Positions 23,705-33,828 of a stretch of 64,000 nucleotides of DNA are shown one piece after another. Within the stretch, counting starts at the first letter, position 1; every line of letters starts with the position of its first letter. The stretch is from Paraurantiacibacter namhicola (GTDB lineage: Bacteria > Pseudomonadota > Alphaproteobacteria > Sphingomonadales > Sphingomonadaceae): assembly GCF_001687545.1 (NCBI RefSeq), contig NZ_CP016545.1, positions 1,535,001 to 1,599,000 on the forward strand, written 5' to 3'. Below the pieces are notes generated by a model. The model did not search any database. It was not told the origin of the DNA and saw only the letters and a program-made list of their open reading frames with translations. Position numbers and translations under genes: made by a program.

Positions 23705-25690
23705 ATGAGCCTCGAAGCCGACCGCCTGCAGCAGATGGCGAACGCCGTCCGCGCACTTTCCATGGATGCGGTTCAGGCGGCGAATTCGGGGCATCCCGGC
23801 ATGCCGATGGGCATGGCCGATGTGGCGACCGTGCTGTGGACGGAATACCTCAAGCATGACCCTGCGGCGCCCGATTGGGCCGACCGCGACCGCTTCGTGC
23901 TGTCCGCCGGGCATGGCTCCATGCTCATCTACAGCCTGCTGCACCTGACCGGCTATGCCCGCCCGACCTTGCAGGAAATCCGCGATTTCCGCCAGCTGGG
24001 CAGCCCGTGCGCCGGTCATCCGGAAAACTTCCTGCTGGACGGCGTGGAAGCCACCACCGGCCCGCTGGGCCAGGGCCTGGCGATGGCCGTGGGCATGGCC
24101 ATGGCGGAGCGGCATCTGAATGCCGTTTACGGCGACCCGCTCGTCGATCATCGGACCTGGGTGGTCGCGGGCGATGGCTGCCTGATGGAAGGCATCAATC
24201 ACGAGGCCATCGGCCTGGCCGGACACCTGAAGCTCGGCCGATTGAATGTGCTGTGGGACGACAACAACATCACCATCGATGGCGGTGTGGACCTGTCGAG
24301 CAGCGAGGATGTGAAGGCGCGCTACCTCTCGGCTGGCTGGCACGTCACCGAATGCGACGGGCATGACTTCGGCGCGATCCGCAAGGCGCTGGACGAAGCC
24401 GCCGCCGATCCGCGCCCTAGCCTGGTCGCCTGCAAGACTGTGATCGGCAAGGGCGCGCCCAACAAGCAGGGCACCAGCGGCGTGCACGGCTCGCCGCTCG
24501 GCGATGCGGAAGTCAGCGCGGCACGCGAGACGCTGGGCTGGGAGCACGCCCCGTTCGAAGTGCCCGAACAGGTCCTCTCCGACTGGCGCGAAGCCGGGAC
24601 GCGGGGCCAGTCTGCGCACTCTGAATGGAAGGACCGCGCCGCGCAGCACGACACCACCGGAGAATTCGCGGACCGGATGGCGGGCAAGCTGCCTGCGATG
24701 GACGATTTCGATGGCGCTCTGGCCGAATGGCTCAGCGGCGAGCAGAAGGTGGCGACGCGCAAGGCATCCGAAATGGTGCTGGAGAAGCTCACGGCCATGA
24801 TCCCGGCGATGGTGGGCGGAAGCGCCGACCTGACCGGATCGAACAACACCAAGACGGCGTCCACCTCCGCCTTCACCGCGCAGAATTACGACGGGCGCTA
24901 CGTCTATTACGGCATCCGCGAATTCGGCATGGCGGCGGCCATGAATGGCATGGCGCTGCATGGCGGCGTGATCCCCTATGGCGGCACCTTCCTGATCTTC
25001 AGCGATTACTGCCGTAATGCGATCCGCCTGGCCGCGCTGCAGAAGGTGCGCAGCATCTTCGTGCTGACGCATGACAGCATCGGGCTGGGCGAGGACGGGC
25101 CGACTCACCAGCCGGCGGAGCAGGTGATGAGCCTGCGCTTGATCCCCAATCTCAACGTCTATCGCCCCGCCGACCTCGTCGAGACGGCGGAGTGTTGGAA
25201 GCTGGCGCTGGAAACGCCCGAGACGCCGAGCGCGATCTGCCTGACCCGCCAGGGCCTGCCGCAGGTGCGCAGCGACAACGCCATGGCGAGCGGCAAGGGC
25301 GCCTATCGCCTTCGCGCCGCCTCCGCCGAGCGCAAGGTCATCCTGATGGCCACCGGCTCCGAGGTCCATCTGGCGCTGGAATGCGCGGACAAGCTGGAAG
25401 CGGACGGCATCGGTGCGGACGTGATTTCAATGCCTTGCATGGAATTGTTCGAGCAGCAGGACGAGGCTTACAAGGCCGACCTGCTGCCCAATGTGCCGCC
25501 GGAGCAGATACTGCGCGTCAGCATCGAGGCGGGCGTCACGCTGGGCTGGGAACGCTACACCATGGCCAACGGCCTCAACATCGGTCTCGACCGCTTCGGC
25601 GCCAGCGCGCCGGGCGATGAACTCTTCAAGCACTTCGGCTTCACCGCAGACGCGATCGTGCCGAAAATCATGAACAAACTGAACGGATAA
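23705..25690 (+). CDS. tkt: Transketolase
   Basis: A 661-aa TPP enzyme of the pentose phosphate pathway. Features: N-terminal ANSGHPGMPMGMAD (near 25), TPP motif GDGCLMEGINHEA to DDNNITIDGG (near 155-195), the pyrimidine-domain GGSADLTGSNNT and REFGMAAAMNGMALHGG (near 410), and THDSIGLGEDGPTHQP (near 455). Full length for the family. Start ATG 23705 (MSLEADRL) follows CAGGAG at 23692-23697. It is followed 15 bases later by gap and then pgk, so the three form a probable operon. Confidence 0.96.
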   Translation: MSLEADRLQQMANAVRALSMDAVQAANSGHPGMPMGMADVATVLWTEYLKHDPAAPDWADRDRFVLSAGHGSMLIYSLLHLTGYARPTLQEIRDFRQLGSPCAGHPENFLLDGVEATTGPLGQGLAMAVGMAMAERHLNAVYGDPLVDHRTWVVAGDGCLMEGINHEAIGLAGHLKLGRLNVLWDDNNITIDGGVDLSSSEDVKARYLSAGWHVTECDGHDFGAIRKALDEAAADPRPSLVACKTVIGKGAPNKQGTSGVHGSPLGDAEVSAARETLGWEHAPFEVPEQVLSDWREAGTRGQSAHSEWKDRAAQHDTTGEFADRMAGKLPAMDDFDGALAEWLSGEQKVATRKASEMVLEKLTAMIPAMVGGSADLTGSNNTKTASTSAFTAQNYDGRYVYYGIREFGMAAAMNGMALHGGVIPYGGTFLIFSDYCRNAIRLAALQKVRSIFVLTHDSIGLGEDGPTHQPAEQVMSLRLIPNLNVYRPADLVETAECWKLALETPETPSAICLTRQGLPQVRSDNAMASGKGAYRLRAASAERKVILMATGSEVHLALECADKLEADGIGADVISMPCMELFEQQDEAYKADLLPNVPPEQILRVSIEAGVTLGWERYTMANGLNIGLDRFGASAPGDELFKHFGFTADAIVPKIMNKLNG

Positions 25691-25705
25691 GCAGGAGCAC
25701 TTCAC

Positions 25706-26713
25706 ATGGCGACGAAGGTTTCAATCAACGGTTTCGGGCGCATCGGACGCCTCGTGGCGCGGGCCATCCTGGAGCGTGACGATCACGACCTGGAACTGGT
25801 GGCGATCAATGACCTGGCCGATACGAACGCCAATGCCCTGCTGTTCGGCTTTGACAGCACGCACGGCCGCTTCCCCGGCACGGTGGAAGTGGATGGATCG
25901 AACCTTGTCGTGAACGGCAAGACCATCGCCGTGACCAGCGAGCGTGACCCCGGCAATTTGCCGCACAAGGAGATGGGGATCGACATCGTGCTGGAATGCA
26001 CGGGCTTCTTCCAGAGCCACAGCGCAGCCAAGCCGCACCTCGACGCAGGGGCCAAGCGCGTCCTGATCTCCGCCCCCGCGAAGGAAGTGACCGCCACTGT
26101 CGTTTACGGTGTGAACCACGATACGCTGACGGCCGACGATGTTATCGTTTCCAACGCCAGCTGCACCACCAACTGCCTCAGCCCGGTCGCCAAGGTGCTG
26201 CATGAGCTGGTGGGTATCGAGCGCGGCTTCATGACCACGATCCACAGCTACACCAATGACCAGCGCATGCTGGACCAGATGCACAGCGACATGCGCCGTG
26301 CGCGCGGCGGGGCGCAGAACATGATCCCCACCACCACCGGCGCAGCCCGCGCCGTGGGCCTGGTGCTGCCGGAACTGGCGGGCAAGCTGGACGGCTCCTC
26401 CGTCCGCGTGCCGACGCCGAATGTCTCGCTGATCGACCTGGTTTTCACGCCGGGCCGCGACACGAGCGCCGAAGAGATGAATGCCGCGCTGAAGGCCGCT
26501 GCGGAAGGCGCCATGAAGGGCGTGCTGGATTACACGGACAAGCCGCTGGTCAGCAGCGACTTCAACCACCACCCGGCCAGCTCCACGGTGGACAGCCTCG
26601 AAACCGCGGTGTTGGAAGGCAAGCTCGCCCGCGTGGTCAGCTGGTATGACAACGAATGGGGCTTCTCCAACCGCATGATCGACACCGCCGGCGTGATGGC
26701 GAAGTTCCTCTAA
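25706..26713 (+). CDS. gap: Glyceraldehyde-3-phosphate dehydrogenase
   Basis: A 335-aa type I GAPDH. The NAD-binding GFGRIGR starts at residue 9, Asp in INDLADTN near 35, the catalytic Cys153 lies in [12 protein letters not shown], and the substrate Arg in the [14 protein letters not shown] region near 205-220. [12 protein letters not shown] closes the protein. It sits between tkt and pgk, 28 bases before pgk. Confidence 0.97.
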   Translation: MATKVSINGFGRIGRLVARAILERDDHDLELVAINDLADTNANALLFGFDSTHGRFPGTVEVDGSNLVVNGKTIAVTSERDPGNLPHKEMGIDIVLECTGFFQSHSAAKPHLDAGAKRVLISAPAKEVTATVVYGVNHDTLTADDVIVSNASCTTNCLSPVAKVLHELVGIERGFMTTIHSYTNDQRMLDQMHSDMRRARGGAQNMIPTTTGAARAVGLVLPELAGKLDGSSVRVPTPNVSLIDLVFTPGRDTSAEEMNAALKAAAEGAMKGVLDYTDKPLVSSDFNHHPASSTVDSLETAVLEGKLARVVSWYDNEWGFSNRMIDTAGVMAKFL

Positions 26714-26741
26714 CCGCGCCTTTCGCGCACCGGAGTACCCG

Positions 26742-27941
26742 ATGGCAGGCTTCAAGACCCTCGACGACCTTGGCGATATTGCCGGCAAGGTCGCACTCGT
26801 CCGCGTCGACCTGAACCTGCCGATGAATGGCGGCCGGGCGACGGACGTCACGCGGGTAGAGGCTGCGAAGCCGACCATCCTGGAATTGACGCGCAAGGGC
26901 GCAAAGGTCCTGTTGCTCGCCCATTTCGGGCGGCCGAAGGGCCAGCGCCACTCCACGCTCTCCACCAGCATGGTGCAGGACGATCTGGAAGACGTACTGG
27001 GTAAGGAGATCATGTTTATCTCCGAAGTGGCCGGGCCGGTGGTCGAGCAATCGATCGGCATCCTGTCCGATGGGGATATCGGCCTGCTGGACAACGTCCG
27101 TTTCTGGCAGGGCGAGGAGGCGAATGACGCCGATTTCGCAAGGGGCATCGCGGCGCACGGCGATTTCTACGTCAATGACGCTTTCTCCGCCGCGCACCGG
27201 GCGCATGCCACAACCGAGGGGCTGGCGCGGTTGCTGCCCGCCTATGCCGGCCGCGCGATGGAAGCGGAGCTGAAGGCGCTCGATGCGGCGCTCGGCACGC
27301 CCGAGCAGCCGGTTGCGGCAGTCGTAGGCGGGGCGAAAGTCTCGACCAAGCTTGACGTGCTGCACAACCTCGTCGGCAAGGTGCAGCACCTGATCATCGG
27401 CGGCGGCATGGCCAACACCTTCCTCGCCGCGCGCGGCGTGGATGTGGGCAAGAGCCTGTGCGAGCACGACCTCACCGATACCGCCAACACAATCATGGAC
27501 GAGGCCGACCATGCCGGCTGCACCGTCCACCTGCCTTACGATGTGGTGGTTGCGAAGGAATTTGCCGCAAACCCGGCATCCTTGCGCACCTGCAACGTGC
27601 ACGAAGTCGCCGAGGACGAGATGATCCTCGACATCGGCCCGCAGGCCGTCGAGGCTTTGGGCGATGTACTGAAGACCTGCCGCACGCTGGTGTGGAACGG
27701 CCCGCTCGGCGCCTTCGAAACCGCGCCTTTTGATGAGGCCACCGTAGCTCTCGCGCGCACAGCCGCCGCGTTGACGCAAGATGGCTCGCTGGTTTCCGTG
27801 GCCGGTGGCGGCGATACCGTCGCCGCTCTGGCCCACGCCGGTGTGAAGGAGGATTTCACCTTCGTCTCAACCGCAGGTGGTGCCTTCCTCGAATGGATGG
27901 AAGGAAAAGAACTGCCGGGCGTGGCAGCGCTAACCGCCTAA
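26742..27941 (+). CDS. pgk: Phosphoglycerate kinase
   Basis: A 399-aa cytosolic kinase. The N-terminal [22 protein letters not shown] (near 65) and [12 protein letters not shown] (near 113) are family motifs, as is the nucleotide-binding [14 protein letters not shown] (near 195) and the ending [16 protein letters not shown]. Its stop codon overlaps the convergent flavodoxin-like gene by 4 bases, so the operon probably ends here. Confidence 0.96.
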   Translation: MAGFKTLDDLGDIAGKVALVRVDLNLPMNGGRATDVTRVEAAKPTILELTRKGAKVLLLAHFGRPKGQRHSTLSTSMVQDDLEDVLGKEIMFISEVAGPVVEQSIGILSDGDIGLLDNVRFWQGEEANDADFARGIAAHGDFYVNDAFSAAHRAHATTEGLARLLPAYAGRAMEAELKALDAALGTPEQPVAAVVGGAKVSTKLDVLHNLVGKVQHLIIGGGMANTFLAARGVDVGKSLCEHDLTDTANTIMDEADHAGCTVHLPYDVVVAKEFAANPASLRTCNVHEVAEDEMILDIGPQAVEALGDVLKTCRTLVWNGPLGAFETAPFDEATVALARTAAALTQDGSLVSVAGGGDTVAALAHAGVKEDFTFVSTAGGAFLEWMEGKELPGVAALTA

Positions 27942-28696
27942 CGATACTCCGGATTGGGCGCGTCGAAGCGCCGGCCTTCGTTCCACAAGTCGACCGAATT
28001 GCCGTGGCAGGGAATGCCGCCTGCATCCTTCAGCATGCGGGCCATGTGCATCAGGTTCCAGGTCATGAAAGTGGTGTTGCGGCGCGTGAAATCGTTGTCG
28101 AAGCCGACATAGCCGCTGCCGTCTTCCTTCGCGTCGCCATAGCTGGGGCCTGGGCCAGCCTCTCCGATCCAGCCCGCATCGGCCTGCGGCGGGATGGTGT
28201 AGCCGACATGCTGCAGGGAATAGAGCACGCCCATGCCGACATGCTTGATGCCGTCCTCGTTACCAGTGACGATGCAGCCGCCCACCTTGCCGTAGAAGAT
28301 ATACTGGCCCCGCTCATTGCGCTGGCCGGAATGGGCATAGAGCCGCTCGATCAGGCGCTGGCAGACGGATGATTTCTCGCCCAGCCAGATGGGCGTGCCA
28401 ACGATCAGTATGTCGGCGGCTTCCACCTTTTCCCACACCTGCGGCCAGTCGTCCGCGTCATGGCCGTGCTCGGTCATGTCGGGATAGACGCCGGGGGCGA
28501 TGTCATGGTCCACCAGCCGGACCTGTTCCAGCGAGACGCCGTTCCTGACCAGGATCGTCTCGCACACGCCGAGCAGTTTGTCCGTGTGCGAACCGTCCGG
28601 GGATTTCTTCAAAGTGCAGTTGATGGTCAGCGCGCGAAGATCGCTGAAATCGGTGGTGTTTTCATCGCACAGTTTCTGTTGCGTCTCATCGAGCAT
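27938..28696 (-). CDS. Flavodoxin-fold NAD(P)H-dependent FMN reductase
   Basis: A 252-aa flavodoxin-like protein. The N-terminal beta strand and phosphate-binding loop [17 protein letters not shown] lies at about 18-35, and [18 protein letters not shown] near 105 and [11 protein letters not shown] near 147 form the flavin-binding face. It probably reduces quinones or FMN in the cytosol. ATG 28696 (MLDETQ) is used. It is divergent from the aldolase gene and converges on pgk with a 4-base overlap. Substrate unknown. Confidence 0.82.
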   Translation of the reverse strand: MLDETQQKLCDENTTDFSDLRALTINCTLKKSPDGSHTDKLLGVCETILVRNGVSLEQVRLVDHDIAPGVYPDMTEHGHDADDWPQVWEKVEAADILIVGTPIWLGEKSSVCQRLIERLYAHSGQRNERGQYIFYGKVGGCIVTGNEDGIKHVGMGVLYSLQHVGYTIPPQADAGWIGEAGPGPSYGDAKEDGSGYVGFDNDFTRRNTTFMTWNLMHMARMLKDAGGIPCHGNSVDLWNEGRRFDAPNPEYR

Positions 28697-28828
28697 CTGG
28701 TCACTTCCCGTTGCTGCCTTGCCAACACTACGCGCCGGGCTGGAAAAGGTTACCGGTCCGGGTTGCGGCAGGGGGGCAGGGCGGCTATCCGGCGCGCGCA
28801 TACGAATGCAGGAAAAGTGGAGCTACAG

Positions 28829-29728
28829 ATGACCTTCGAAGAGATGCGCCAGACTATTGCCGATGGCGACGGCTTTATCGCTGCGCTGGACCAGTCGGGC
28901 GGCTCCACGCCCAAGGCGCTGGCGGGTTACGGTGTCTCCGAAGACGAATATTCGGGCGACGAGGAGATGTTCGCCAAGATCCACGAAATGCGCTGCCGCA
29001 TCGTGGAAAGCTCCGCCTTCACCGGTGAGAAGGTTATCGGTGCGATCCTGTTCGAAAAGACCATGGAAGGCTGCAACCCCGATGGCATTTCCATCCCGGA
29101 ACGCCTGTCCGGCAAGGGCATCGTCCCCTTCCTGAAGGTCGACAAAGGCATGCATGACACCGAAAACGGTGTGCAGCTGATGAAGCCGATGCCGGAACTG
29201 GACGCAAACTGCGCCCGCGCGAAAGAGCTGGGCGTATTCGGCACGAAGATGCGCAGCGTTGTCCATGAGGCCAATGACGAAGGCATCGCCGCCAATGTCG
29301 CGCAGCAGATGGATTTCGGCCTGCAGATCCTGGGCAACGGCCTGGTCCCGATGCTGGAGCCGGAAGTCAGCCTGAAGAGCGAGACCCGCGGTGAGGCGGA
29401 GGCGCTGCTGCTGAAGCATGCGCTGGACCAGATGGAGCGTGTGCCGGACGGCCAGCAGGTGATGTGGAAGCTGACGCTGCCGGTGCAGCCTGACACTTAC
29501 AAGGCGCTGGTCGATCATCCCAAGGTGCTACGCGTCGTGGCGCTTTCCGGCGGTTACTCGCGCGAGGAAGCCTGTGCGGAGCTTGCCAAGAACAGCGGAA
29601 TGGTTGCCAGTTTCAGCCGTGCCTTGCTGGAAGAACTGCGCGCCCAGATGGACGAGCAGACTTTCGACCGCGCGCTGGAAACGGCAATCGACACGATCTA
29701 TTGCGCCAGCATTGCTCCGGATCGCTGA
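28829..29728 (+). CDS. Fructose-bisphosphate aldolase, class I
   Basis: A 299-aa aldolase of the short class I (Schiff-base) type, with ALDQSGGSTPKAL near residue 17, ILFEKTMEG near 75, the KVDKG region near 110, LEPEV near 175, and the Schiff-base-type Lys in MWKLTLP near 213. It interconverts fructose-1,6-bisphosphate with DHAP and glyceraldehyde-3-phosphate. GGAG lies at 28818-28821 ahead of the ATG. Its nearness to tkt-gap-pgk groups triose metabolism, but it has its own upstream region. Confidence 0.92.
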   Translation: MTFEEMRQTIADGDGFIAALDQSGGSTPKALAGYGVSEDEYSGDEEMFAKIHEMRCRIVESSAFTGEKVIGAILFEKTMEGCNPDGISIPERLSGKGIVPFLKVDKGMHDTENGVQLMKPMPELDANCARAKELGVFGTKMRSVVHEANDEGIAANVAQQMDFGLQILGNGLVPMLEPEVSLKSETRGEAEALLLKHALDQMERVPDGQQVMWKLTLPVQPDTYKALVDHPKVLRVVALSGGYSREEACAELAKNSGMVASFSRALLEELRAQMDEQTFDRALETAIDTIYCASIAPDR

Positions 29729-29737
29729 TTGGGCGGT

Positions 29738-30115
29738 TCAGTCGCCTGCGCGGCGAAAGCCGAAGCGGTAATCCTCGGTAAGTGGCTTCAGGCCTTCCTC
29801 CGCCTTCGGGCGGGCGGAGAAGAATTCGATGCTGCGCCCGCGCGCCTCGAACGTTTCGCCAAGGGCGATCTCGCGCAGCTCCCCGCCGGTGCTGTCGGTG
29901 AGCTGGGCTGAGACCACGAGACGGCCGGCCCAGACGCATTCCACGCCTTCTGGGCAGCGGCTGTCCTCGATCACTTCGATGGGGGCGATGGACAGGCCAT
30001 CCAGCACCGCCACCTCGCCCAGCCGGGCATGGGCCACACGGTCATCGATATTGTAGCGGACGCAGCCGGTCAGCGTGGCGGCAGCGGCGAGGGTGAGGAG
30101 CGTGGTGCGGATCAT
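29738..30115 (-). CDS. Hypothetical lipoprotein
   Basis: A 125-aa lipoprotein with signal MIRTTLLTLAAAATLTGCV (lipobox LTGC). The mature part has two more Cys (SRCPEGVECVWAGR) and a beta-rich fold; ECVWAGRLVVS is reminiscent of small secreted proteins in sphingomonads but I do not recognise a named domain. It converges on the aldolase with a 9-base gap. Function unknown. Confidence 0.72.
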   Translation of the reverse strand: MIRTTLLTLAAAATLTGCVRYNIDDRVAHARLGEVAVLDGLSIAPIEVIEDSRCPEGVECVWAGRLVVSAQLTDSTGGELREIALGETFEARGRSIEFFSARPKAEEGLKPLTEDYRFGFRRAGD

Positions 30116-30189
30116 GGCGCCGACCCTGCGCCCGCAATGCGTGACTGTCCACCTTGGCGCTGGCACTTTGCTGGGTTAGGGGCCGCAGC

Positions 30190-30807
30190 ATGACCGAATG
30201 CCAGCTTTACCTGATTTCCCCGCCCGTCATGAACAACGGTTTCGCCGACCGGCTCATTGCCGCAATCGAGGCGGGGCCCGTCACCGCATTCCAGTTCCGC
30301 GTAAAGGACATGGACCAGCACGAGGCTGCGCGCCTGGCAGCGCCCCTGCAGGCCATCTGCGCGGAACGTGAAGTCGGCTTCATCGTCAACGACTCGATCC
30401 CGCTGGCCAAGCGCCTGAAAGCCGATGGCGTGCATCTGGGGCAAGGTGACGGAACTGTGGCCGAAGCGCGCGATGCGTTGGGCAGCGATGCGCAGGTCGG
30501 TGTCACGTGCCACGCCAGCCGCCACCTGGCGATGGAGGCAGGCGAAGCGGGCGCGGATTACGTCGCGTTCGGCAGTTTCTTCCCTAGCCAGACGAAACAG
30601 AGCGAGCACCGCCCCGAGACCGACCTGCTGGAATGGTGGAGCGGCCTGTTCGAAATTCCCTGCGTTGCCATTGGCGGCATCACTCCGGAAAACTGCGCGC
30701 CGCTGGTGCAGGCAGGCGCGGACTTCCTCGCCGTGAGCAACGCGGTCTGGGCGGCGGAAGACCCCGCCGAAGCTGTCCGGGCCCTTGCCAAGACCATGCG
30801 CGGGTAA
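30190..30807 (+). CDS. thiE: Thiamine phosphate synthase
   Basis: A 205-aa TIM barrel (ThiE) that joins HMP-PP and the thiazole phosphate. Family motifs: FQFRVKDMDQHE (near 34), FIVNDSIPLAK (near 65), DGVHLGQGD (near 80), VGVTCHASRH (near 103), VAFGSFFPSQTK (near 124), and AIGGITPENCAPLVQAGADF (near 162). Most enzymes have IGP-FxT-xTK in the loop; the FFPSQTK variant keeps Lys. No TPP riboswitch was seen in the short upstream gap. It is divergent from the lipoprotein gene. Confidence 0.88.
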   Translation: MTECQLYLISPPVMNNGFADRLIAAIEAGPVTAFQFRVKDMDQHEAARLAAPLQAICAEREVGFIVNDSIPLAKRLKADGVHLGQGDGTVAEARDALGSDAQVGVTCHASRHLAMEAGEAGADYVAFGSFFPSQTKQSEHRPETDLLEWWSGLFEIPCVAIGGITPENCAPLVQAGADFLAVSNAVWAAEDPAEAVRALAKTMRG

Positions 30808-30861
30808 TCGGTCAGGCACACATCGCCATCCGCAGCGTTGGAAGGGGCAAAGGAGAATTCC

Positions 30862-32064
30862 ATGCGCCATATCCTCGCCACTACCGCCCTCTTCGCCCTC
30901 GCTGCCTGCGGCCTTAACGGGGCGGACAATGCGGAGGATGACGCCTCGGCCAGTGCATCGGACGCGAATGCCTCTGACGCTTCTTCCAGCGACAATGCCG
31001 CCGACAGCATGGCGAGCCGCGATCCCGCTCCGGGCGAGCAGGTGCAGGACGACATGCCCGATAGTGAAGAGCGGCCGATGATGCAGCTGCAGGTCGTGCT
31101 GGACCGCGAAGGTTTCGGCCCCGGCGTGATCGACGGCAAGATGGGCATGAGCACCGAGAACGCCCTGTCCGGCTTCCAGGAGGCGAACGGCCTCGAGGTC
31201 ACCGGCAAACATGACGCGGCTACCAAGGAGAAGCTGTCCAAATGGGACAACATCTCCGCCACGCGGGTGGTTACCATTCCGGCGGAGTGGGGCGAGATCG
31301 ACTTTGCCGACATCCCGGAGGACACGGCGGCCAAGGCCAAGATGGACAATCTGGGCTACAAGAGCCTCGACGAAAAGCTTGCCGAGCGTTTTCACACGAC
31401 CGTGGAAGTGCTTCGCCAGCTGAACCCCGGTGGCAAGCCCGCCGGCATGGCCTCGGATGCCGGATCGCCCGAAAGCGGGACCGAAGCGTCACCTTCGCCA
31501 TCCGCATCCGCGTCAAAGGGTTCGGGTGATGGATACTTCCAGCCCGGGCAGCAGATTCGCGTGCCCAATGTCGGGGCCGACCGGATCGATCCGAACGCCG
31601 TCACTGACAAGGGTTGGCAGCAGACGCTCGCCGCGCTGGGTGTCGGGACTGAGCAGCCGGAGGTCGACCGCATCGTCGTCAGCAAGTCGGAAGACACGCT
31701 GAAGGCCTATAGCGGGGACAAGCTGGTGGCGATGTTTACCGTCAGCTCGGGCTCCAGCGAATTTCCCCTGCCGCTTGGCGAGTGGGATATCGTGGGAGAG
31801 GCTTACAACCCACCATACAGCTACGATCCCGAAGTGCTGGGGCAGGGCGAGGGCAAGACCTACACCCTCCCGCCCGGCCCGAATGGTCCTGTAGGCGTGA
31901 TCTGGATCGACCTGAGCAAGGAGCACTACGGAATCCATGGCACGCCGGACCCGGAAACCATCGGCCGCGCGCAGTCGAGCGGCTGCGTCCGCCTGACGAA
32001 TTGGGATGCGGCGCGGCTTGCAGGGATGGTCAACACCAGCACTAAGGTGATATTCGAAGCCTGA
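30862..32064 (+). CDS. L,D-transpeptidase (YkuD) lipoprotein with peptidoglycan-binding domain
   Basis: A 400-aa exported peptidoglycan-crosslinking enzyme. A lipobox LAAC gives lipidation near residue 14. A low-complexity Asp/Ala/Ser linker covers 18-60. A peptidoglycan-binding repeat (LQVVLDREGFGPGVIDG) lies near 80-120, a LysM-like segment (LAERFHTTVEVLRQLNPG ... PGQQIRVPN) near 170-240, and the YkuD domain from about 270, with catalytic Cys375 in SSGCVRL and His in YGIHGT. AAAGGAG at 30849-30855 precedes the ATG. It is coupled to an M23 peptidase by a TGATG overlap. Confidence 0.9.
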   Translation: MRHILATTALFALAACGLNGADNAEDDASASASDANASDASSSDNAADSMASRDPAPGEQVQDDMPDSEERPMMQLQVVLDREGFGPGVIDGKMGMSTENALSGFQEANGLEVTGKHDAATKEKLSKWDNISATRVVTIPAEWGEIDFADIPEDTAAKAKMDNLGYKSLDEKLAERFHTTVEVLRQLNPGGKPAGMASDAGSPESGTEASPSPSASASKGSGDGYFQPGQQIRVPNVGADRIDPNAVTDKGWQQTLAALGVGTEQPEVDRIVVSKSEDTLKAYSGDKLVAMFTVSSGSSEFPLPLGEWDIVGEAYNPPYSYDPEVLGQGEGKTYTLPPGPNGPVGVIWIDLSKEHYGIHGTPDPETIGRAQSSGCVRLTNWDAARLAGMVNTSTKVIFEA

Positions 32065-32738
32065 TGGCAATGAACCGCACCCTTGACCGGATAACCACTG
32101 CGCTGGTGACAGCGACGGTGGTGTCTGCCGGGTGGATCCTGTTCGGCAGCTATTTCCTGACCGGGCGATCCCTGGGCGGGTCGGAGATCGAGGCCGAGGC
32201 GCCAGCTAGCGCGATGCCGGCGCCCGGGCAAAGCCCTGCCGAAACCAGCGCGGCCTCACAGCATGGCGAAGCAACCATCCGCCCGTCCCGGGAAGAGACA
32301 TACCAGCTGACCATTCCCGTGCTCGACGTGAGCGCGGACGAACTGACCGACAGCTATTCGGATGACCGCGCGGGCGGCAGTCGGTTGCATGAGGCGATCG
32401 ACATCATGGCCCCGACCGGGACCAGCGTTATCGCGGCTGCGCCGGGAGAGGTGGAGCGGATATTCCTGTCGGATGCCGGCGGGAAGACGGTGTATGTTCG
32501 CTCACCCGATAGGCTGACGATCTATTACTACGCCCATCTGGACGATTATGCGCCGGGCCTGAAGGAAGGCCAGACGATCCGGCGCGGTCAGCGGCTGGGT
32601 ACGGTGGGGTCCAGCGGCAATGCGGACCCGGAGGCCCCGCACCTTCACTTCGCCATCATGCGGACCACCAAGGATGCCCAATGGTGGGAGCCTTCGACGG
32701 CGATCAACCCCTATCCGCTTTTGACCCGCGAGCGGTAA
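32064..32738 (+). CDS. M23-family (LytM) metallopeptidase, membrane-anchored
   Basis: A 224-aa LytM-type endopeptidase. An N-terminal hydrophobic helix (residues 11-33) anchors it in the membrane; a spacer (40-85) leads to the catalytic domain with the zinc ligands H-x-x-x-D in LHEAIDIMAP and the second motif H-L-H-F in APHLHFAIM. It cleaves peptide crosslinks in peptidoglycan. Its start overlaps the L,D-transpeptidase stop by one base, so crosslinking and cleaving activities are produced together. Confidence 0.88.
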   Translation: MAMNRTLDRITTALVTATVVSAGWILFGSYFLTGRSLGGSEIEAEAPASAMPAPGQSPAETSAASQHGEATIRPSREETYQLTIPVLDVSADELTDSYSDDRAGGSRLHEAIDIMAPTGTSVIAAAPGEVERIFLSDAGGKTVYVRSPDRLTIYYYAHLDDYAPGLKEGQTIRRGQRLGTVGSSGNADPEAPHLHFAIMRTTKDAQWWEPSTAINPYPLLTRER

Positions 32739-32750
32739 TTATCGCCGGGC

Positions 32751-33107
32751 TCAGCGCGCCATGCGTATGCAGCGAAGGCGGCTTTCCTTACCATCAGCGT
32801 CCAGCTTGCGCATGAAGCCGTCTCGCACCTGGCGATAACGCTCGCCCTTGCGGGGGCCTGTGGTGAACTGCAGCGTGCCGCCGCGAAACAGGTAGATGCC
32901 TTCGCCGCCGTTGCCTGAATAGCGCGACGCGCTCTTGATCCGGAAATCCATGTCCGGCTGGGGGACGGCAACCGCGCCTGCCGCATTGCCCGGCAATTCG
33001 CAGGCATACTGGCCGCGCATGACGGTATCGATGCGGTCCTGCGCCGATCCGGGCGCTGCCGTGCAGGCAAGTGCGCCAAGGGCGATGAGGGTAATGGTCT
33101 TTTCCAT
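32751..33107 (-). CDS. Hypothetical secreted protein
   Basis: A 118-aa protein with a signal peptide (MEKTITLIALGALACTAAPGSA) and a mature part with two Cys (YACELPG and RCIRM) likely to form a disulfide. The repeated aromatic/Gly pattern (GGEGIYLFRGGTLQF) suggests a small beta structure. It lies between the M23 peptidase (convergent) and efp (divergent). No family recognised. Confidence 0.68.
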   Translation of the reverse strand: MEKTITLIALGALACTAAPGSAQDRIDTVMRGQYACELPGNAAGAVAVPQPDMDFRIKSASRYSGNGGEGIYLFRGGTLQFTTGPRKGERYRQVRDGFMRKLDADGKESRLRCIRMAR

Positions 33108-33257
33108 GATGGGGCGCGCATAGCACCGCATCTTTGCCGCGTCATGAACGGCGCGCACGCCTTGCGGGCATTGCTTGCGGGGCGGGCGAGTGTCGGCTAG
33201 TGCGCGGCACAATCCTGCCACCTGCGGCAGACCAGTCCAAAATTTGCGAGAACACCC

Positions 33258-33821
33258 ATGAAGATCAGCGGCGTCGATATCCGCCCCGGCAACATCCTGG
33301 AATATGAAGGCGGCATCTGGAAAGTCGCCAAGATCCAGCACACGCAGCCGGGCAAGGGCGGTGCATACATGCAGGTGGAAATGAAGAACCTGCAGGACGG
33401 CCGAAAGACCAACGTCCGCTTCCGCAGCGCCGATACGGTCGAGAAGGTTCGCCTCGACACGCGCGAATACCAGTTCCTTTATGAAGATGGCGAGATGCTG
33501 GTCTTCATGGACGGCGATACTTACGAGCAGATCAACCTGCCGAGCGACCTGCTGGGCGATGCACGCCCCTTCCTGCAGGACGGGATGCAGGTGCAGCTGG
33601 AACTGTGGGAAGAGAAGCCCATTTCCGTCCAGCTCCCCGCCCAGATCGAAGCCGAAATCGTCGAAGCCGATGCCGTGGTGAAGGGCCAGACTGCGTCCTC
33701 CAGCTACAAGCCGGCCGTGCTGGACAATGGCGTGCGCATCATGGTGCCGCCGCACATCGAAAGTGGGACGCGTATCGTCGTTGACGTGTACGAGCAGTCC
33801 TACGTCGGCAAGGCGGGCTGA
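33258..33821 (+). CDS. efp: Translation elongation factor P
   Basis: A 187-aa EF-P that relieves ribosome stalling at polyproline stretches. The three beta-barrel domains are complete; the conserved tip residue is Lys33 in [13 protein letters not shown], the position modified by EpmA-type lysylation in other bacteria. The C-terminal [15 protein letters not shown] block matches the family. An inositol monophosphatase gene follows after 7 bases. Confidence 0.96.
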   Translation: MKISGVDIRPGNILEYEGGIWKVAKIQHTQPGKGGAYMQVEMKNLQDGRKTNVRFRSADTVEKVRLDTREYQFLYEDGEMLVFMDGDTYEQINLPSDLLGDARPFLQDGMQVQLELWEEKPISVQLPAQIEAEIVEADAVVKGQTASSSYKPAVLDNGVRIMVPPHIESGTRIVVDVYEQSYVGKAG

Positions 33822-33828
33822 TCGGACC

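Noticed and set aside
23705-29728. Carbon-fixation (Calvin) operon
   Set aside because: No RuBisCO or phosphoribulokinase in the window; the genes fit ordinary central metabolism.
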